Source: Breviolum minutum Mf 1.05b.01 (taxonomy: Eukaryota; Sar; Dinophyceae; Suessiales; Symbiodiniaceae). From it: a stretch of DNA of 64,000 bases. This document shows, piece after piece, positions 1 through 8,502 of this stretch. The stretch spans positions 26,958-90,957 of the forward strand of contig DF241061.1 of the NCBI GenBank assembly GCA_000507305.1, in the 5' to 3' direction. Within the stretch, counting starts at the first letter, position 1, and each line of letters starts with the position of its first letter. The notes below the pieces were generated by a model that had not been told where the DNA came from, made no database searches, and was given only the letters and a program-made list of their open reading frames with translations. The position numbers and the translations under genes were made by a program.

Positions 1-207
1 CTTTTTTGGGTTAATCATTTTGGGACGCGAAAAAACATTCTCAAGGTGACCAATCAGCAATGGTGCTTCAAAACACCGATACCGGGATACAAAAACAAGG
101 CCATACAGTGGAAGGGATGTGAACAAGAATCCTCTTCCAGTTGGTATCGAGTTGGAATCCGGTGCCTTGTCAATCAAATATGAACTGACTAATCTGACTA
201 CCAAATC
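1..207 (-). CDS. Candidate internal exon, unknown protein, runs off the window
   Basis: On the minus strand the frame is open for 69 codons after an acceptor at ...CACAATCAG. It begins DLVVRLVSSYLIDKAPD and contains APLLIGHLE. It starts in phase 0, which matches the phase-0 end of the candidate exon at 530-652. I do not recognise the product. It shares the short string GHLE, with the identical DNA GGTCACCTTGAG, with that exon. The plus strand is also open from position 1 to a stop at 181-183, so strand is not certain. Confidence 0.4.
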
Positions 208-529
208 CTGATTGTGTAATTCGCAGCGATGCACACGATTTCATGTCAATTTGGGGATTCAGGTTTTTTTTCTGGTCAATACTCCTAATTTCATCTAATT
301 TCCATATTCTATCTCGAATGATGATGATACTATCATCCCTCTTTTTTGCTTGCCTGTGGTTGCCTTGCAAAGGGGTCGTTACCAACCTAAACGATGCACT
401 CTTCCGTAAACTTACCCAACAATTTCAAGAACATGTTGTACACAATGTTGCTTTTAACTTACTCCCCCGGAAAACTAACAGTTCACCCTTCACCCCTCGA
501 AAATGATGCTTGGAAGATAAACTTTATAC

Positions 530-652
530 TTTCCTTTTGAACTGGTCTGCTGTGTTTAAGGGCGAGCTGTTAATCTTTGGGGTTGAATGAGTCCTGTAAG
601 CAAAGCCCAACCTCAAGTGATACTCAAGGTGACCAAACAAAAAACGGTTCCT
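530..652 (-). CDS. Candidate internal exon, unknown protein
   Basis: This is a 123-bp, 41-codon segment, phase 0 to 0. The acceptor is ...GGATGTTTGTTCAG and the donor AAA|GTATAA. The peptide begins RNRFLFGHLEYHLRLG and is basic near the end (DQFKRK). It joins in phase to 1016-1164 upstream and 1-207 downstream. No family is recognised. An apparent plus-strand exon ending at GTAAGC near 598 was rejected because every frame has a stop. Confidence 0.45.
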
Positions 653-1015
653 CTGAACAAACATCCCATAACTAGTTGGAAACAATACGATTTTGTTTAA
701 GGGAAGGCCACTGTGACTGGGTTTTTTAGGGTTTTTCTTGTTGATGGAAAGCCACCCATCTCCCCATTGATGGCCAACTTTCGGATCCCTTCCTGAAGAT
801 CTAGGGAAACTCCATTTAATCCATGGTTGTTTCTGGGGGACCCATAAAAGGTGGGATCGGCAGCATATATCCCCCCAGAAGGCAAGGACTAGAAGTGGTA
901 TATACTGCTAAAATTGGGGGATTGATTCTATGCCACCTAATTACCAGCTTTTATGGGTCCCCAAAAAAACAACCATTGATTTAACCGCGGCCGCCCCCGG
1001 GTGATTTTCCCCCAC

Positions 1016-1164
1016 CTTCGATGCTTCCAAGGCTTGCTCGGCCAGATGGATCACGTCGCCTCGTGTCTTGGATGCTTTGGAACCATCCGTGAGCAGCGTG
1101 GCCCAAGCGAGGCATAGACCTCGGTGCTCGGTGTTTCGCGAGCTTTCACCGGAGGAAGCACTGT
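1016..1164 (-). CDS. Candidate internal exon, unknown protein, strand debatable
   Basis: This 149-bp segment has acceptor ...CACCTGTTTAAG and donor GAAG|GTGGGG, phase 1 to 0. Its peptide includes GLCLAWATLLTDG and DVIHLAEQALEASK, an alanine- and leucine-rich helical pattern. The phase-0 end fits the exon at 530-652. The same GC-rich stretch has a plus-strand alternative (1032-1088) between a pyrimidine-rich acceptor and a GTGAGC donor, so strand is unsettled. Confidence 0.42.
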
Positions 1165-1390
1165 CTTAAACAGGTGGTAAACCCCACGGAAAAGTTTCCC
1201 GGGTTTCAGGTTTGATTACTTAACAGAATTTATTGCCAACAAAAAGCAGGAAGGGAAAACTCTAAAATTTGCGTTAGTGTAGTTCGGAATTGGGTTGGGG
1301 GAAACAGTCGGGCTCAACTTGCCATGTTTGAGTAGCCAAACCCCTCATTCAACACTATGACGAATGGAAGTGTAGTGTAATACAGGAAAT

Positions 1391-1497
1391 CTGGTTGGTG
1401 GTTTCAACCCCTTTGAAAAATATGATCGTCAAAATGGGAATCTTCCCCAGGTAAGGGTGAAAATAAAAATATTTACGAGTAAGTTGCCACCACCTAG
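1391..1497. repeat. Family A inverted-repeat element, copy 1
   Basis: The ends are CTGGTTGGTGGTTTC and GCCACCACCTAG, with the internal family signature GAAAAATATGATCGTCAAA and CTTCCCCAGG. It carries no coding frame. It fits a non-autonomous terminal-inverted-repeat element. Confidence 0.85.
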
Positions 1498-1652
1498 TAA
1501 TTGATAGATACCCTCCAGGGAGAACCATGCCATACTGGAAAAAAGCCGGAAAATCGACTCAAGAAGGTGGTGGCGATACGGTAGTAGATATGAATGTTAG
1601 TTCGAGTAGGAGAGTAAAAGAAACATCATGGAAAAAAACAGCCAAATCAAAC

Positions 1653-1703
1653 CACGGCATCGGGAAACATTTGGCGTCATCAGACTCCATGCCATTTCAG
1701 TGA
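1653..1703 (-). CDS. Weak candidate exon upstream of 1016-1164
   Basis: This is 51 bp, phase 1 to 1, with acceptor ...TTTTGTCAAG and donor GTG|GTTTGA. Only one minus frame is open (peptide TEMAWSLMTPNVSRCR). It is phase-compatible with 1016-1164. It is short and could be chance. Confidence 0.25.
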
Positions 1704-2126
1704 CTTGACAAAACTCATGGAACATCACAGTGCATTCATCAGAAAACGCATCCAAAATACGTCGGCAAACGAATCAATGCGGGAATTGAAGTCATCCTAA
1801 TTCACAAAGCAATAAAAAAGGATTTCCTTACTAAACGACCGTTTAGAGGTGTCGTTTGAGGTGACCAGGAACATCCAAAGATTGACTGCACATGGTGAAA
1901 GCAAGCTTCAGGTTCTACCAACATTTAAAACAACACATCGATCATCATATCATATTATATGGTATAATAAATATATATATATATATTATATACATGTATC
2001 TTTTTCTGGAAAAACAACTTACAGTATATGATACAGGATGCATAGTTTATCTAGAAACAAACAACCCTGAAATTGACGAACCATTTGAAATGCCATTTGA
2101 ACCCAACAAAAAAAACAGGAAACAAC

Positions 2127-2204
2127 TGGCAGGGGTGGAATTTGTCGCGAATTTCCATAGGCAAATCTCCAACTTTCTGAGCGACCCAGACGGACGGAAG
2201 CGAC
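2127..2204 (-). CDS. Weak candidate exon, strand ambiguous
   Basis: All three minus frames are open between acceptor ...CCCTTTTGAG and donor CCA|GTTGTT. One reads LPSVWVAQKVGDLPMEIR. The plus strand is also open to a stop at 2242-2244, ending WLRVASKPS. I can only say that this stretch lacks repeats and may be coding. Confidence 0.25.
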
Positions 2205-2287
2205 CTCAAAAGGGTTGGTTGCGGGTTGCATCCAAGCCGTCTTGAAGGATGAAAAGGTGGGGTTGAATGGCCCAAATGGAGGGTTTT

Positions 2288-2413
2288 TTGGGTTTGATCC
2301 AAGACTAGGGCCCTAGGGATCCAAGGATCCGCTGTTAGGAATGCACGGAAAGGGTACATTTTGGGGGGGCCCAAAGTATCTCTTAGGAGGTACGATTGGA
2401 TCCATAGGGATTA
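2288..2413. repeat. Repeat remnant: family I half and a duplicated GGATCCAAGG motif
   Basis: The right part, from CCCAAAGTATCTCTTAGG to GGATCCATAGGGATTAT, matches one arm of the palindrome at 7958-8052. The left part (TTGATCC...GGATCCAAGGATCC) resembles 63725-63765. Confidence 0.5.
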
Positions 2414-2695
2414 TATTTGGCACCACAGATTTTGTTTCAATTATGATATCTCGTACTTTTTGTGAATTATTGAAGAGATTCCAAATGTCTCTGTTTTTAT
2501 TCCTCACATGTTCGTCTTCTGATTACAACTTGTACTACTACACACATTAGCTTTGAAGTAGCAGTATAAGTTACAAGTTTCTTTTTTCAGATTAAACAGT
2601 GGTCATTGCATTACCGACCCAAACAATGTACAACAATAAGGGAAATCCCTGAAAATCACCATACATTCTATCATACTCTAAGAAGTTCTAAGAAG

Positions 2696-2809
2696 GCATA
2701 TTTCATAGACACAGTCTGTGGTGGAGCCATTGACCACCGAGAAATTTCAGCAGCGAGTGTTCCAGCATTCTCAATTCACAAGTTGATTTTTGAGGACAAA
2801 TCACACTGA
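2696..2809 (+). CDS. Weak candidate coding segment, strand ambiguous
   Basis: The plus frame reads AYFIDTVCGGAIDHREIS and continues to a stop at 2807-2809. The minus strand is also open (NAGTLAAEISRWSMAPP) with a possible GTGGTC donor. No domain is recognised and the acceptor is poor on both strands. Confidence 0.25.
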   Translation, partial: AYFIDTVCGGAIDHREISAASVPAFSIHKLIFEDKSH

Positions 2810-2852
2810 GACTTTTTGAACTTGAATCTCTAGGATTGAAAAGGAGATACGG

Positions 2853-2957
2853 TTCAATGGACAAAATCATGCACCATCTGGGATGTATAAAACCCTGGAA
2901 ATAATGGGATCAACTACCAACCTCAACTGGTTCGCCGGAATTCTTCCATCAACAGTA
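2853..2957. repeat. Family E palindromic element, copy 1
   Basis: The left arm GGACAAAATCATGCACCATC and right arm ATTCTTCCATCAACAGTA match the well-preserved copy at 63782-63894. The end CAACAGTA suggests a TA target site. Confidence 0.75.
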
Positions 2958-3060
2958 ACAATAAATGTCAAGAGTTGTATAAATGTTTTATTGAAATAAA
3001 TAAATCTTCCAGTGAAATTTTTGTTCCCAATAAACTGGTGCTTTCCTTTTAACCATACCC

Positions 3061-3174
3061 CCCCCACCACCACCACCACCACCACCACCACCACCACCAC
3101 CACCACCACCACCACCACCACCACCACCACCACCACCACCACCACCACCACCACCACCACCACCACCACCACCA
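3061..3174. repeat. (ACC)n microsatellite
   Basis: About 36 uninterrupted CAC/ACC units run up to 13 bp before the first assembly gap. Frames through it encode only poly-Thr, poly-Val or poly-Gly and are not genes. Confidence 0.97.
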
Positions 3175-3187
3175 ACCGCTACGAACC

Positions 3188-3759
3188 NNNNNNNNNNNNN
3201 NNNNNNNNNNNNNNNNNNNNNNNNNNNNNNNNNNNNNNNNNNNNNNNNNNNNNNNNNNNNNNNNNNNNNNNNNNNNNNNNNNNNNNNNNNNNNNNNNNNN
3301 NNNNNNNNNNNNNNNNNNNNNNNNNNNNNNNNNNNNNNNNNNNNNNNNNNNNNNNNNNNNNNNNNNNNNNNNNNNNNNNNNNNNNNNNNNNNNNNNNNNN
3401 NNNNNNNNNNNNNNNNNNNNNNNNNNNNNNNNNNNNNNNNNNNNNNNNNNNNNNNNNNNNNNNNNNNNNNNNNNNNNNNNNNNNNNNNNNNNNNNNNNNN
3501 NNNNNNNNNNNNNNNNNNNNNNNNNNNNNNNNNNNNNNNNNNNNNNNNNNNNNNNNNNNNNNNNNNNNNNNNNNNNNNNNNNNNNNNNNNNNNNNNNNNN
3601 NNNNNNNNNNNNNNNNNNNNNNNNNNNNNNNNNNNNNNNNNNNNNNNNNNNNNNNNNNNNNNNNNNNNNNNNNNNNNNNNNNNNNNNNNNNNNNNNNNNN
3701 NNNNNNNNNNNNNNNNNNNNNNNNNNNNNNNNNNNNNNNNNNNNNNNNNNNNNNNNNNN
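3188..3759. other. Assembly gap
   Basis: A run of 572 undetermined bases lies between the ACC microsatellite and a GC-rich sequence beginning AGCTTGGCCTCGG. Any frame spanning it is an artefact. Confidence 0.99.
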
Positions 3760-3800
3760 AGCTTGGCCTCGGCCTCGGGGGGTAACCGGGAAGCGGCTTG
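3760..3800 (-). CDS. Possible exon start cut by the gap
   Basis: On the minus strand a pyrimidine-rich tract (TTTTTTTTCCGTGGCCCCTG) leads to CCGCAG, then an open GC-rich frame QAASRLPPEAEAK that enters the gap. Base composition differs from the surroundings. It could equally be low-complexity DNA. Confidence 0.25.
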
Positions 3801-3867
3801 CTGCGGGACCGCAGGGGCCACGGAAAAAAAAAACGGGGAACCCCTTACGGATTCCATGAGTCTAATA

Positions 3868-3965
3868 CTGGTTGTTTTAATAGGGATCCTGATTATATAT
3901 AATGGTTTGTTTGTTTAATATCCATGTTTCACTGTGTAGTAAAATCCTTTATCCCCTACTATATA
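3868..3965. repeat. Family J repeat, diverged copy
   Basis: TACTGGTTGTTTTAATAGGG and following TATATAATGG, then ATCCCCTACTATATACC, match the copies at 21186-21285 and 38352-38490. Confidence 0.6.
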
Positions 3966-4143
3966 CCCTTTAAAAAATATAGGATTTATTCATTGCTCGC
4001 AGTGTTTGTTTCTGCGGATTTTTGGCGAAAGAGAGTGGGATGCGCACACAGAGATGCGACAGGCTGACACTTGCAGCTAAGTGAAGGTTTGATGCTATGA
4101 CACTGAAACGAACAAAACCAAGGAACATGAAAACACAACATTC

Positions 4144-4252
4144 CTGGTTGGTGGTTGAACCAACCCATTTGAAAAATATGATCCTCAAATTGGAAATATT
4201 CCCCAATTTTCGGGGTGAAAATTCCAAAAATATTTGAGTTGCCACCACCTAG
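4144..4252. repeat. Family A element, copy 2
   Basis: It starts CTGGTTGGTGGTTGAACC and ends GAGTTGCCACCACCTAG. The flanks CATTC on both sides look like a 5-bp target duplication. Confidence 0.88.
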
Positions 4253-4622
4253 CATTCTGTAAAGATTCCTTTTTTATCCGGTATGATAATAAGAATAAAA
4301 CACACATCATTTCTCATTCATTTAACACTGATGTTTTCCCAAGTCGTTGTAGGTTTTTTAGTCCCCAAAAGGTCCCCCAAGGTCCCACGTTGCCCGTCGT
4401 CCGTGATTTTTTGTGATTTTTTTTGTTGAACCACCCAATTCCGAGGCTTCCGAACCACTTTGGGATCATGGAAAAAGGAACATGCAGAACCTGCCGGTGA
4501 GACAAATGCGGGACCCATGTTTTCGTTAAAAAAAGCGCGAGGGAAGCGAAAAAACAATTGCATGTATAAATATAAAATACTAAGATATTGTCTATCATAT
4601 ATTTTTACAGAAAAAGAGATAC

Positions 4623-4711
4623 AATGAAGATACAACAAAGGTGCAGCGACAAATCCAAGAAGGTCATATGCATTGGATACACAAGTAGCAAATGCATTGA
4701 GGCACAAATAA
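4623..4711 (-). CDS. Candidate exon, unknown protein
   Basis: The acceptor is strong (TATTTCTCCATTTGTTCAG) and the donor is ATT|GTATCT, over 89 bp. Two frames are open: one hydrophobic (VYPMHMTFLDLSLHLCC), one reading FATCVSNAYDLLGFVAAP. Neither agrees in phase with the exon at 4984-5090, so the link to that gene is unproven. Confidence 0.35.
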
Positions 4712-4841
4712 CTGAACAAATGGAGAAATAAATAAAACAGGTAATACATGTGTAGTGCACATACGAAGCATACAACAAATTACAAACGTATATTGTATGA
4801 GTAGAGGTAAGGAATCTATGACAACACCAACCACATCCTAC

Positions 4842-4907
4842 AAACACATTTTTTATGATTCTTTGAAGATCATTAAACACATTTTTTATGATTCTTTGAA
4901 GATCATT
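4842..4907. repeat. Two tandem 33-bp units
   Basis: The unit from AAACACATTTTTTATGATTC to GAAGATCATT is present twice with no visible change. Because 33 is a multiple of three, one minus frame encodes an 11-residue repeat (NDLQRIIKNVF) twice. Confidence 0.95.
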
Positions 4908-4983
4908 CATGTTGTAGCACACACACACGCACAAACACACACACCTGGCATTCAGTGTGTTTTTTGTTCTTAGTGTTCATTAC

Positions 4984-5090
4984 CGGATGAATTGTGCCGG
5001 AAGCTGTCATGCCTTTCTCACAGAGCGTTTTCCAGCAAAGTTCGACCGGTCGCATCATTTGTGCGAGCATTGGACATGGCTCATCCCACC
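4984..5090 (-). CDS. Candidate internal exon, unknown protein
   Basis: This is 107 bp, phase 1 to 0, with donor CATCCG|GTAATG and acceptor ...GCGTCACTAAG. The other minus frames contain stops. The peptide starts WDEPCPMLAQMMRPVELCW and ends GMTASGTIHP, with three cysteines. Its phase-1 start fits the phase-1 end of 5610-5694. No family is recognised. A plus-strand frame is also open here (about 4987-5126). Confidence 0.45.
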
Positions 5091-5384
5091 CTTAGTGACG
5101 CAAATCCTTATTAATGGGATATTACAGTAATTAACTTGCGGAATTGGGTTGATGAGTTTATCCACAGCACACAGGGAACAAACAAGAATTTGGACCTCAG
5201 CACATTTGCAAAGACTTGTGATCCAACACTCCAACCCAAACAGTCAATCAACGAGAAGACTATCCAGCAATGAATCCTAAGCTTTGTATTCTATTTGTAC
5301 TGGTTGTTTAGTAGATGTTCAAGTAATCCAAAAATATACAACGGACACCTCACAATATCGAAATGAGAATAGAATCCCACCTGG

Positions 5385-5472
5385 ACCTTCCAAAGGGTGC
5401 CAAATGGTTCCGTTACAGGGTGTCAATTGATCGTCCCTCATGGTTTAATTGGCGCCCCTTGGAAGTCGAGGG
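5385..5472. repeat. Family G palindromic element
   Basis: CTTCCAAAGGGTGCCAAATG on the left mirrors AATTGGCGCCCCTTGGAAG on the right, with internal GGTGTCAATTGATC. A relative lies at 60836-60945. Confidence 0.7.
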
Positions 5473-5499
5473 ACAATCACAAGAATCATATATCATGTA

Positions 5500-5585
5500 G
5501 CATCCATCTATGGTGCATTTACCTACATTCACCGTAAAAATCAATCAAACCTAGGCAAATATACCACACATGGATCCTATGGGGA
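5500..5585. repeat. Family D palindromic element
   Basis: It contains the family core TTACCTACATTCACCGTAAA then AATCAATCAAACC and ends ACACATGGATCCTATGGGG. Compare 17580-17669. Confidence 0.75.
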
Positions 5586-5609
5586 CGATTTCTTGTGAAC
5601 ATTGTTCAC

Positions 5610-5694
5610 CTTCCTCCACTACCACCCGATCAACAAAAATGTCACCGCCTTTGCTGCACTTTCCCTTCGCCCAGAACCTCTTCGGATTGGTACC
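5610..5694 (-). CDS. Candidate internal exon, unknown protein
   Basis: This is 85 bp. The acceptor is CCACTAAGAACAG and the donor GGAAG|GTGAAC. The preferred frame (phase 0 to 1) begins GTNPKRFWAKGKC and ends GGDIFVDRVVVEE, with strong G-first codon bias, and joins in phase to 4984-5090. A second frame (phase 2) would read RVPIRRGSGRRES and fits 5778-5856 instead. The two versions exclude each other. Confidence 0.45.
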
Positions 5695-5777
5695 CTGTTC
5701 TTAGTGGGTCATATGTTTTTTTTTCGAACCATGATGGTTTCTTTTGAAATAACAGCAACTTCTCTTTTAAACCCCAC

Positions 5778-5856
5778 CTGAAAACAATACCGGGACCCAG
5801 GAAGAAAAACATATCCCAAAACCAGCCAGCACTTTTTGAAGATGATGTTCCTGTTC
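5778..5856 (-). CDS. Candidate exon, possible membrane segment
   Basis: The acceptor GATACTTTTCCTCTCCAG is good and the donor is TTTTCAG|GTGGGG, over 79 bp. One frame (phase 1 to 2) reads SAGWFWDMFFFLGPGIVF, a short hydrophobic span that could cross a membrane. Another (phase 2 to 0) reads IIFKKCWLVLGYVFLPG. The plus strand is open over 5826-5984 (FEDDVPVPGEEKYLFQ), so strand is uncertain. Confidence 0.33.
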
Positions 5857-5931
5857 CTGGAGAGGAAAAGTATCTTTTCCAAATATCACTTGGTGATAAG
5901 TTTCAAAAAAAGAAAAACGGAGCTTTGTCAC

Positions 5932-5987
5932 CCGGTGGAAACTGCTTGGAAACAAAGGAAGGATCTTCGCCAGCGAAGCTTTGACAA
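5932..5987 (-). CDS. Candidate exon, unknown protein
   Basis: The acceptor is CGCCTTGTTCCCACAG and the donor CCGG|GTGACA, 56 bp. The phase-2 frame reads CQSFAGEDPSFVSKQFPP. The phase-0 frame is also open. It overlaps the plus-strand alternative noted for 5826-5984. Confidence 0.33.
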
Positions 5988-6242
5988 CTGTGGGAACAAG
6001 GCGCGAATCAAATCCCTTCCAGGGTAAATTGCCAGGGTAAAAATCAATCTTTTCAGCAAATGTATGTTAGGCCTGTTAGATTAGATATCTTACTTGGTGG
6101 CTCATGGTGACAGGTAGAGTAGACTAACACCTATCATCCCCAGCCTGGAAGTTAGATTTAAGTCCAACTAAGTAGAAACCAGGCATAGGAAATGAAGGGT
6201 AGCAGTAGGGGAAGTGGTGAAATCCGGTGTGATTCATTCAAC

Positions 6243-6332
6243 CTTCAGGAATGAAACACTTTCAGACTCATCAATGGTAGATTCACCAATGTCCAGCACA
6301 ATGAAAATTGGCCTGCAAGCTTCTTCCTTCGC
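6243..6332 (-). CDS. Candidate internal exon, unknown protein
   Basis: The acceptor CTATTTTGTTTGCATGTTGCTCAG ends a good pyrimidine tract and the donor is CTGAAG|GTTGAA. It is 90 bp, phase 0 to 0. The peptide AKEEACRPIFIVLDIGES continues TIDESESVSFLK, with a beta-strand-like IFIVLDIG. It is phase-compatible with 5610-5694. A shorter version ending at 6287 (GACATTG|GTGAAT) reads another frame and fits 6427-6498 in phase. Confidence 0.5.
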
Positions 6333-6426
6333 CTGAGCAACATGCAAACAAAATAGCATGAATCCCAAGAGCAAAATGCACCGAGGTGGACGGTAAGGCA
6401 TGCAATAATGATGTAGCAACGGCCAC

Positions 6427-6498
6427 CAAGGAAATCAACTGAAATGTAGAAGTCTTCCTGAAACATCTGAGCATCAAACCGCCAAAGAAGATGATGGT
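6427..6498 (-). CDS. Candidate internal exon, unknown protein
   Basis: This is 72 bp, phase 1 to 1, donor TTCCTTG|GTGGCC. The peptide LLWRFDAQMFQEDFYISVD is the longest single open reading here. It joins in phase to 6749-6817. The acceptor (GATGATCAAAG) is weak. Confidence 0.42.
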
Positions 6499-6748
6499 CT
6501 TTGATCATCTGCATGGGATTTGTTTGCACGCCCTGCCCCCCCCCCTTTGAGAAAGGCAACTTTGCTGTACTGGATTGGTACTGGATTGAAACATGTGCCA
6601 AAGCCCTGTCAAAACTATGAGGAGGACAACAACTATGTGGTCACGTATCCTACACATTCGACGACAAACACACAATACGAAACAAGCAAAAGGTAACTAC
6701 TTCACTACTTCCAATGTTGAGTCCAGTGTGCGTGACAGAAATACAAAC

Positions 6749-6817
6749 GCATCTGAATCTGTCCAGCAATGCCTTCGCCAGTGTAAACATACAATTGATG
6801 TATTTCGACGCTTTTGT
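6749..6817 (-). CDS. Candidate internal exon, unknown protein
   Basis: The acceptor is CAGCATCTCAACCCAG and the donor ATGC|GTTTGT, 69 bp, phase 1 to 1. The peptide is KSVEIHQLYVYTGEG followed by IAGQIQM. It is in phase with 6953-7074 upstream and 6427-6498 downstream. A plus frame is also open (SVQQCLRQCKHTIDVF). Confidence 0.42.
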
Positions 6818-6952
6818 CTGGGTTGAGATGCTGTAGTCTCATGTAGTCTCTATGGATGCCGTAGCCAACACAGTTCAGGTTGACAATCAGCCCTAGTCAC
6901 TGCTTGAGTCCAAACGTGTTGGCTTGAATTTGATGGATTTCCATGGATAAAC

Positions 6953-7074
6953 CCCAAACTGATGAAAACTTCCCTAAACAGGCAATTTGGGTTTCAATTG
7001 GCCAAGAGTCCACGTAACGACATGCTTCAGACATGCGGAAAACGGAGAAAGACTTCATTGAGAATGGTGAGGCA
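6953..7074 (-). CDS. Candidate internal exon, unknown protein
   Basis: This is 122 bp with acceptor CTCAATACTGAAAG and donor TGGG|GTTTAT, phase 2 to 1. Only one minus frame is open. The peptide contains MKSFSVFRMSEACRYVDSW. The phase-1 end fits 6749-6817. An internal methionine at residue 6 could be a start if this is the first coding exon. Confidence 0.45.
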
Positions 7075-7179
7075 CTTTCAGTATTGAGAATTCAAAGGGT
7101 TGCATAACAGGTTAACACACGCAAACACACAAAATTGAAGGAACTGGAAAAGACACATCTCATGTTCAACACAACAAAC

Positions 7180-7280
7180 CCTACAACTTATTGTTCCATA
7201 TTGTTTCCTGTCCATGTTCCATTGAACCATGTTGGAAGGCATAGGGGCTCCAACTGATTTTTTTTGCAGCACCTTGTCCA
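7180..7280 (-). CDS. Candidate exon, frame unresolved
   Basis: The donor is AGG|GTTTGT and possible acceptors are CCAGCACTTTGAG or GATCCCAGCGCCAG. All three minus frames are open for most of it (for example VGAPMPSNMVQWNMDRKQ). The lack of stops in every frame makes the frame choice unsafe. Confidence 0.3.
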
Positions 7281-7887
7281 CTCAAAGTGCTGGCGCTGGG
7301 ATCTGCCTTAGTGGTTGCCACAATCAGTGAACATGGCATCCTTCATGGCTAAAACCCTGTGGGAATGCTGATGCTCCTGGCTGACCCTCGTCTTTGTCCC
7401 ACTCTGTGGCGATTATCTCTATGGTCACAAGTAAAAGTGCGGTGAGGAATCATGGCAAAACTGAATTTTACGGTGTTTTAATGCACCAACTTAAACATAA
7501 AGGAGCTGGACAACATGTTTCACATTTGCAAATATATAAATGTGTGTGTGAAAAATGGAACGCATGTTTATTTAGGAACAGCAACTCGTGTGTAAGCTGT
7601 ATTCAAGGAAAGAACAACAGCATCAAACATGATAAAGAGATGCCTTTGCACCTCTCAGCACCCTGACGGCGTCGCAAAGGACTTGATAAATTGCTCCCTT
7701 GCAACAATGGTATGCAGGAAATATTGCGAGAGACAAAGGTATGTATGCATGGGTGCATGCATGCATTTATGCGTGCATGTACGCATAATATGAAAAACAT
7801 CTATATATAATAAAAAGAACATGTTTTACCCAAAATTTGAAATAGGAAGACACTGCCTACTGAAAGAACAACATCACCGTCTATACA

Positions 7888-8052
7888 TATGAGCCACGAA
7901 AGAAACTCTCCTACTTTCCATTGAAGAATCTTTGTTGTTTAATTCCCGGATCCTTATAATCCCTATGGATCCAAGTACCTCCTAAGAAGATACTTTACCC
8001 CCCCAATTGTACCCTAAGTGCACTCCAAGCAGCTACTTGGATCCATAGGGAA
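7888..8052. repeat. Family J start followed by family I palindrome
   Basis: TGAGCCACGAAAGAAACTC and TACTTTCCATTG match 38352 onward. Then CCCTATGGATCCAAGTACC at 7962 mirrors CTACTTGGATCCATAGGG ending at 8050. Confidence 0.7.
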
Positions 8053-8076
8053 TAGTTTATGAAATAATCTCCAATA

Positions 8077-8174
8077 CTAGTTGGTGGTTTCAACCCAATT
8101 GAAAAATATTAATCAAATTGGATCATTTCCCCAGGTAGGGGTGAAAATCAAAAATGTTGGAAACCACAACCAGG
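8077..8174. repeat. Family A element, copy 3
   Basis: It starts CTAGTTGGTGGTTTCAACC and ends GAAACCACAACCAG, with the internal family core. Confidence 0.85.
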
Positions 8175-8288
8175 TAAAGGAAACAAGCGTATTCCTACCA
8201 TCCATTTTCAGGTGCGAAAACGTGAGTTTTAGGGAGGAATAATCTCCAATATAATTGGGTAGGAAAAGTTTCATCCCCAACAACTCAC

Positions 8289-8391
8289 TGCAAGGAAGGA
8301 CTCTCAGCTCAGGCTCCAGGCCAAAGGTGGAAGCTGAAGCAACAGAGCAATCTGGGCATATCCCACGGATAGCATCCATGGGGGACTGGGA
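8289..8391 (-). CDS. Candidate internal exon, unknown protein
   Basis: The acceptor is GGTGTATTACACCAG and the donor TGCA|GTGAGT matches the textbook consensus. It is 103 bp, phase 0 to 1. The peptide begins SQSPMDAIRGICPDCS and ends ELRVLPC, with three cysteines. No family is recognised. Confidence 0.55.
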
Positions 8392-8454
8392 CTGGTGTAA
8401 TACACCTACATTTATATACACTATAAAAATATAAGCAACATGATTTTACCATTA

Positions 8455-8502
8455 AAAAATCGACCATTCATGTAGTGATTGTATACATGGATCCGATGGG
8501 AT
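8455..8502. repeat. Family D half element
   Basis: AATCGACCATTCATGTAGTG and ACATGGATCCGATGGGATT match one arm of family D. Confidence 0.45.

Noticed and set aside
371..506. Plus frame after CTTTTTTGCTTGCC...AAAG reading VVTNLNDALFRKLTQQ
   Set aside because: It has a fair acceptor but no clear donor, and it lies in an intron of the minus chain. It is possible but unsupported.
1032..1088. Plus-strand exon alternative inside the 1016-1164 region
   Set aside because: It has a consensus GTGAGC donor but no phase-compatible plus neighbour; the minus version links in phase to two others. It is not excluded.
2988..3857. Long open frames across the first gap
   Set aside because: They consist of undetermined residues and trinucleotide-repeat translation.
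4318..4749. A 143-codon minus frame
   Set aside because: It reads through several probable intron and repeat segments. A frame of this size is not rare in AT-rich DNA of this length; only the 4623-4711 part has splice-like bounds.
5826..5984. Plus-strand terminal exon alternative (PALFEDDVPVPGEEKYLF...)
   Set aside because: It lacks a pyrimidine-rich acceptor and conflicts with the minus chain; kept only as a note.
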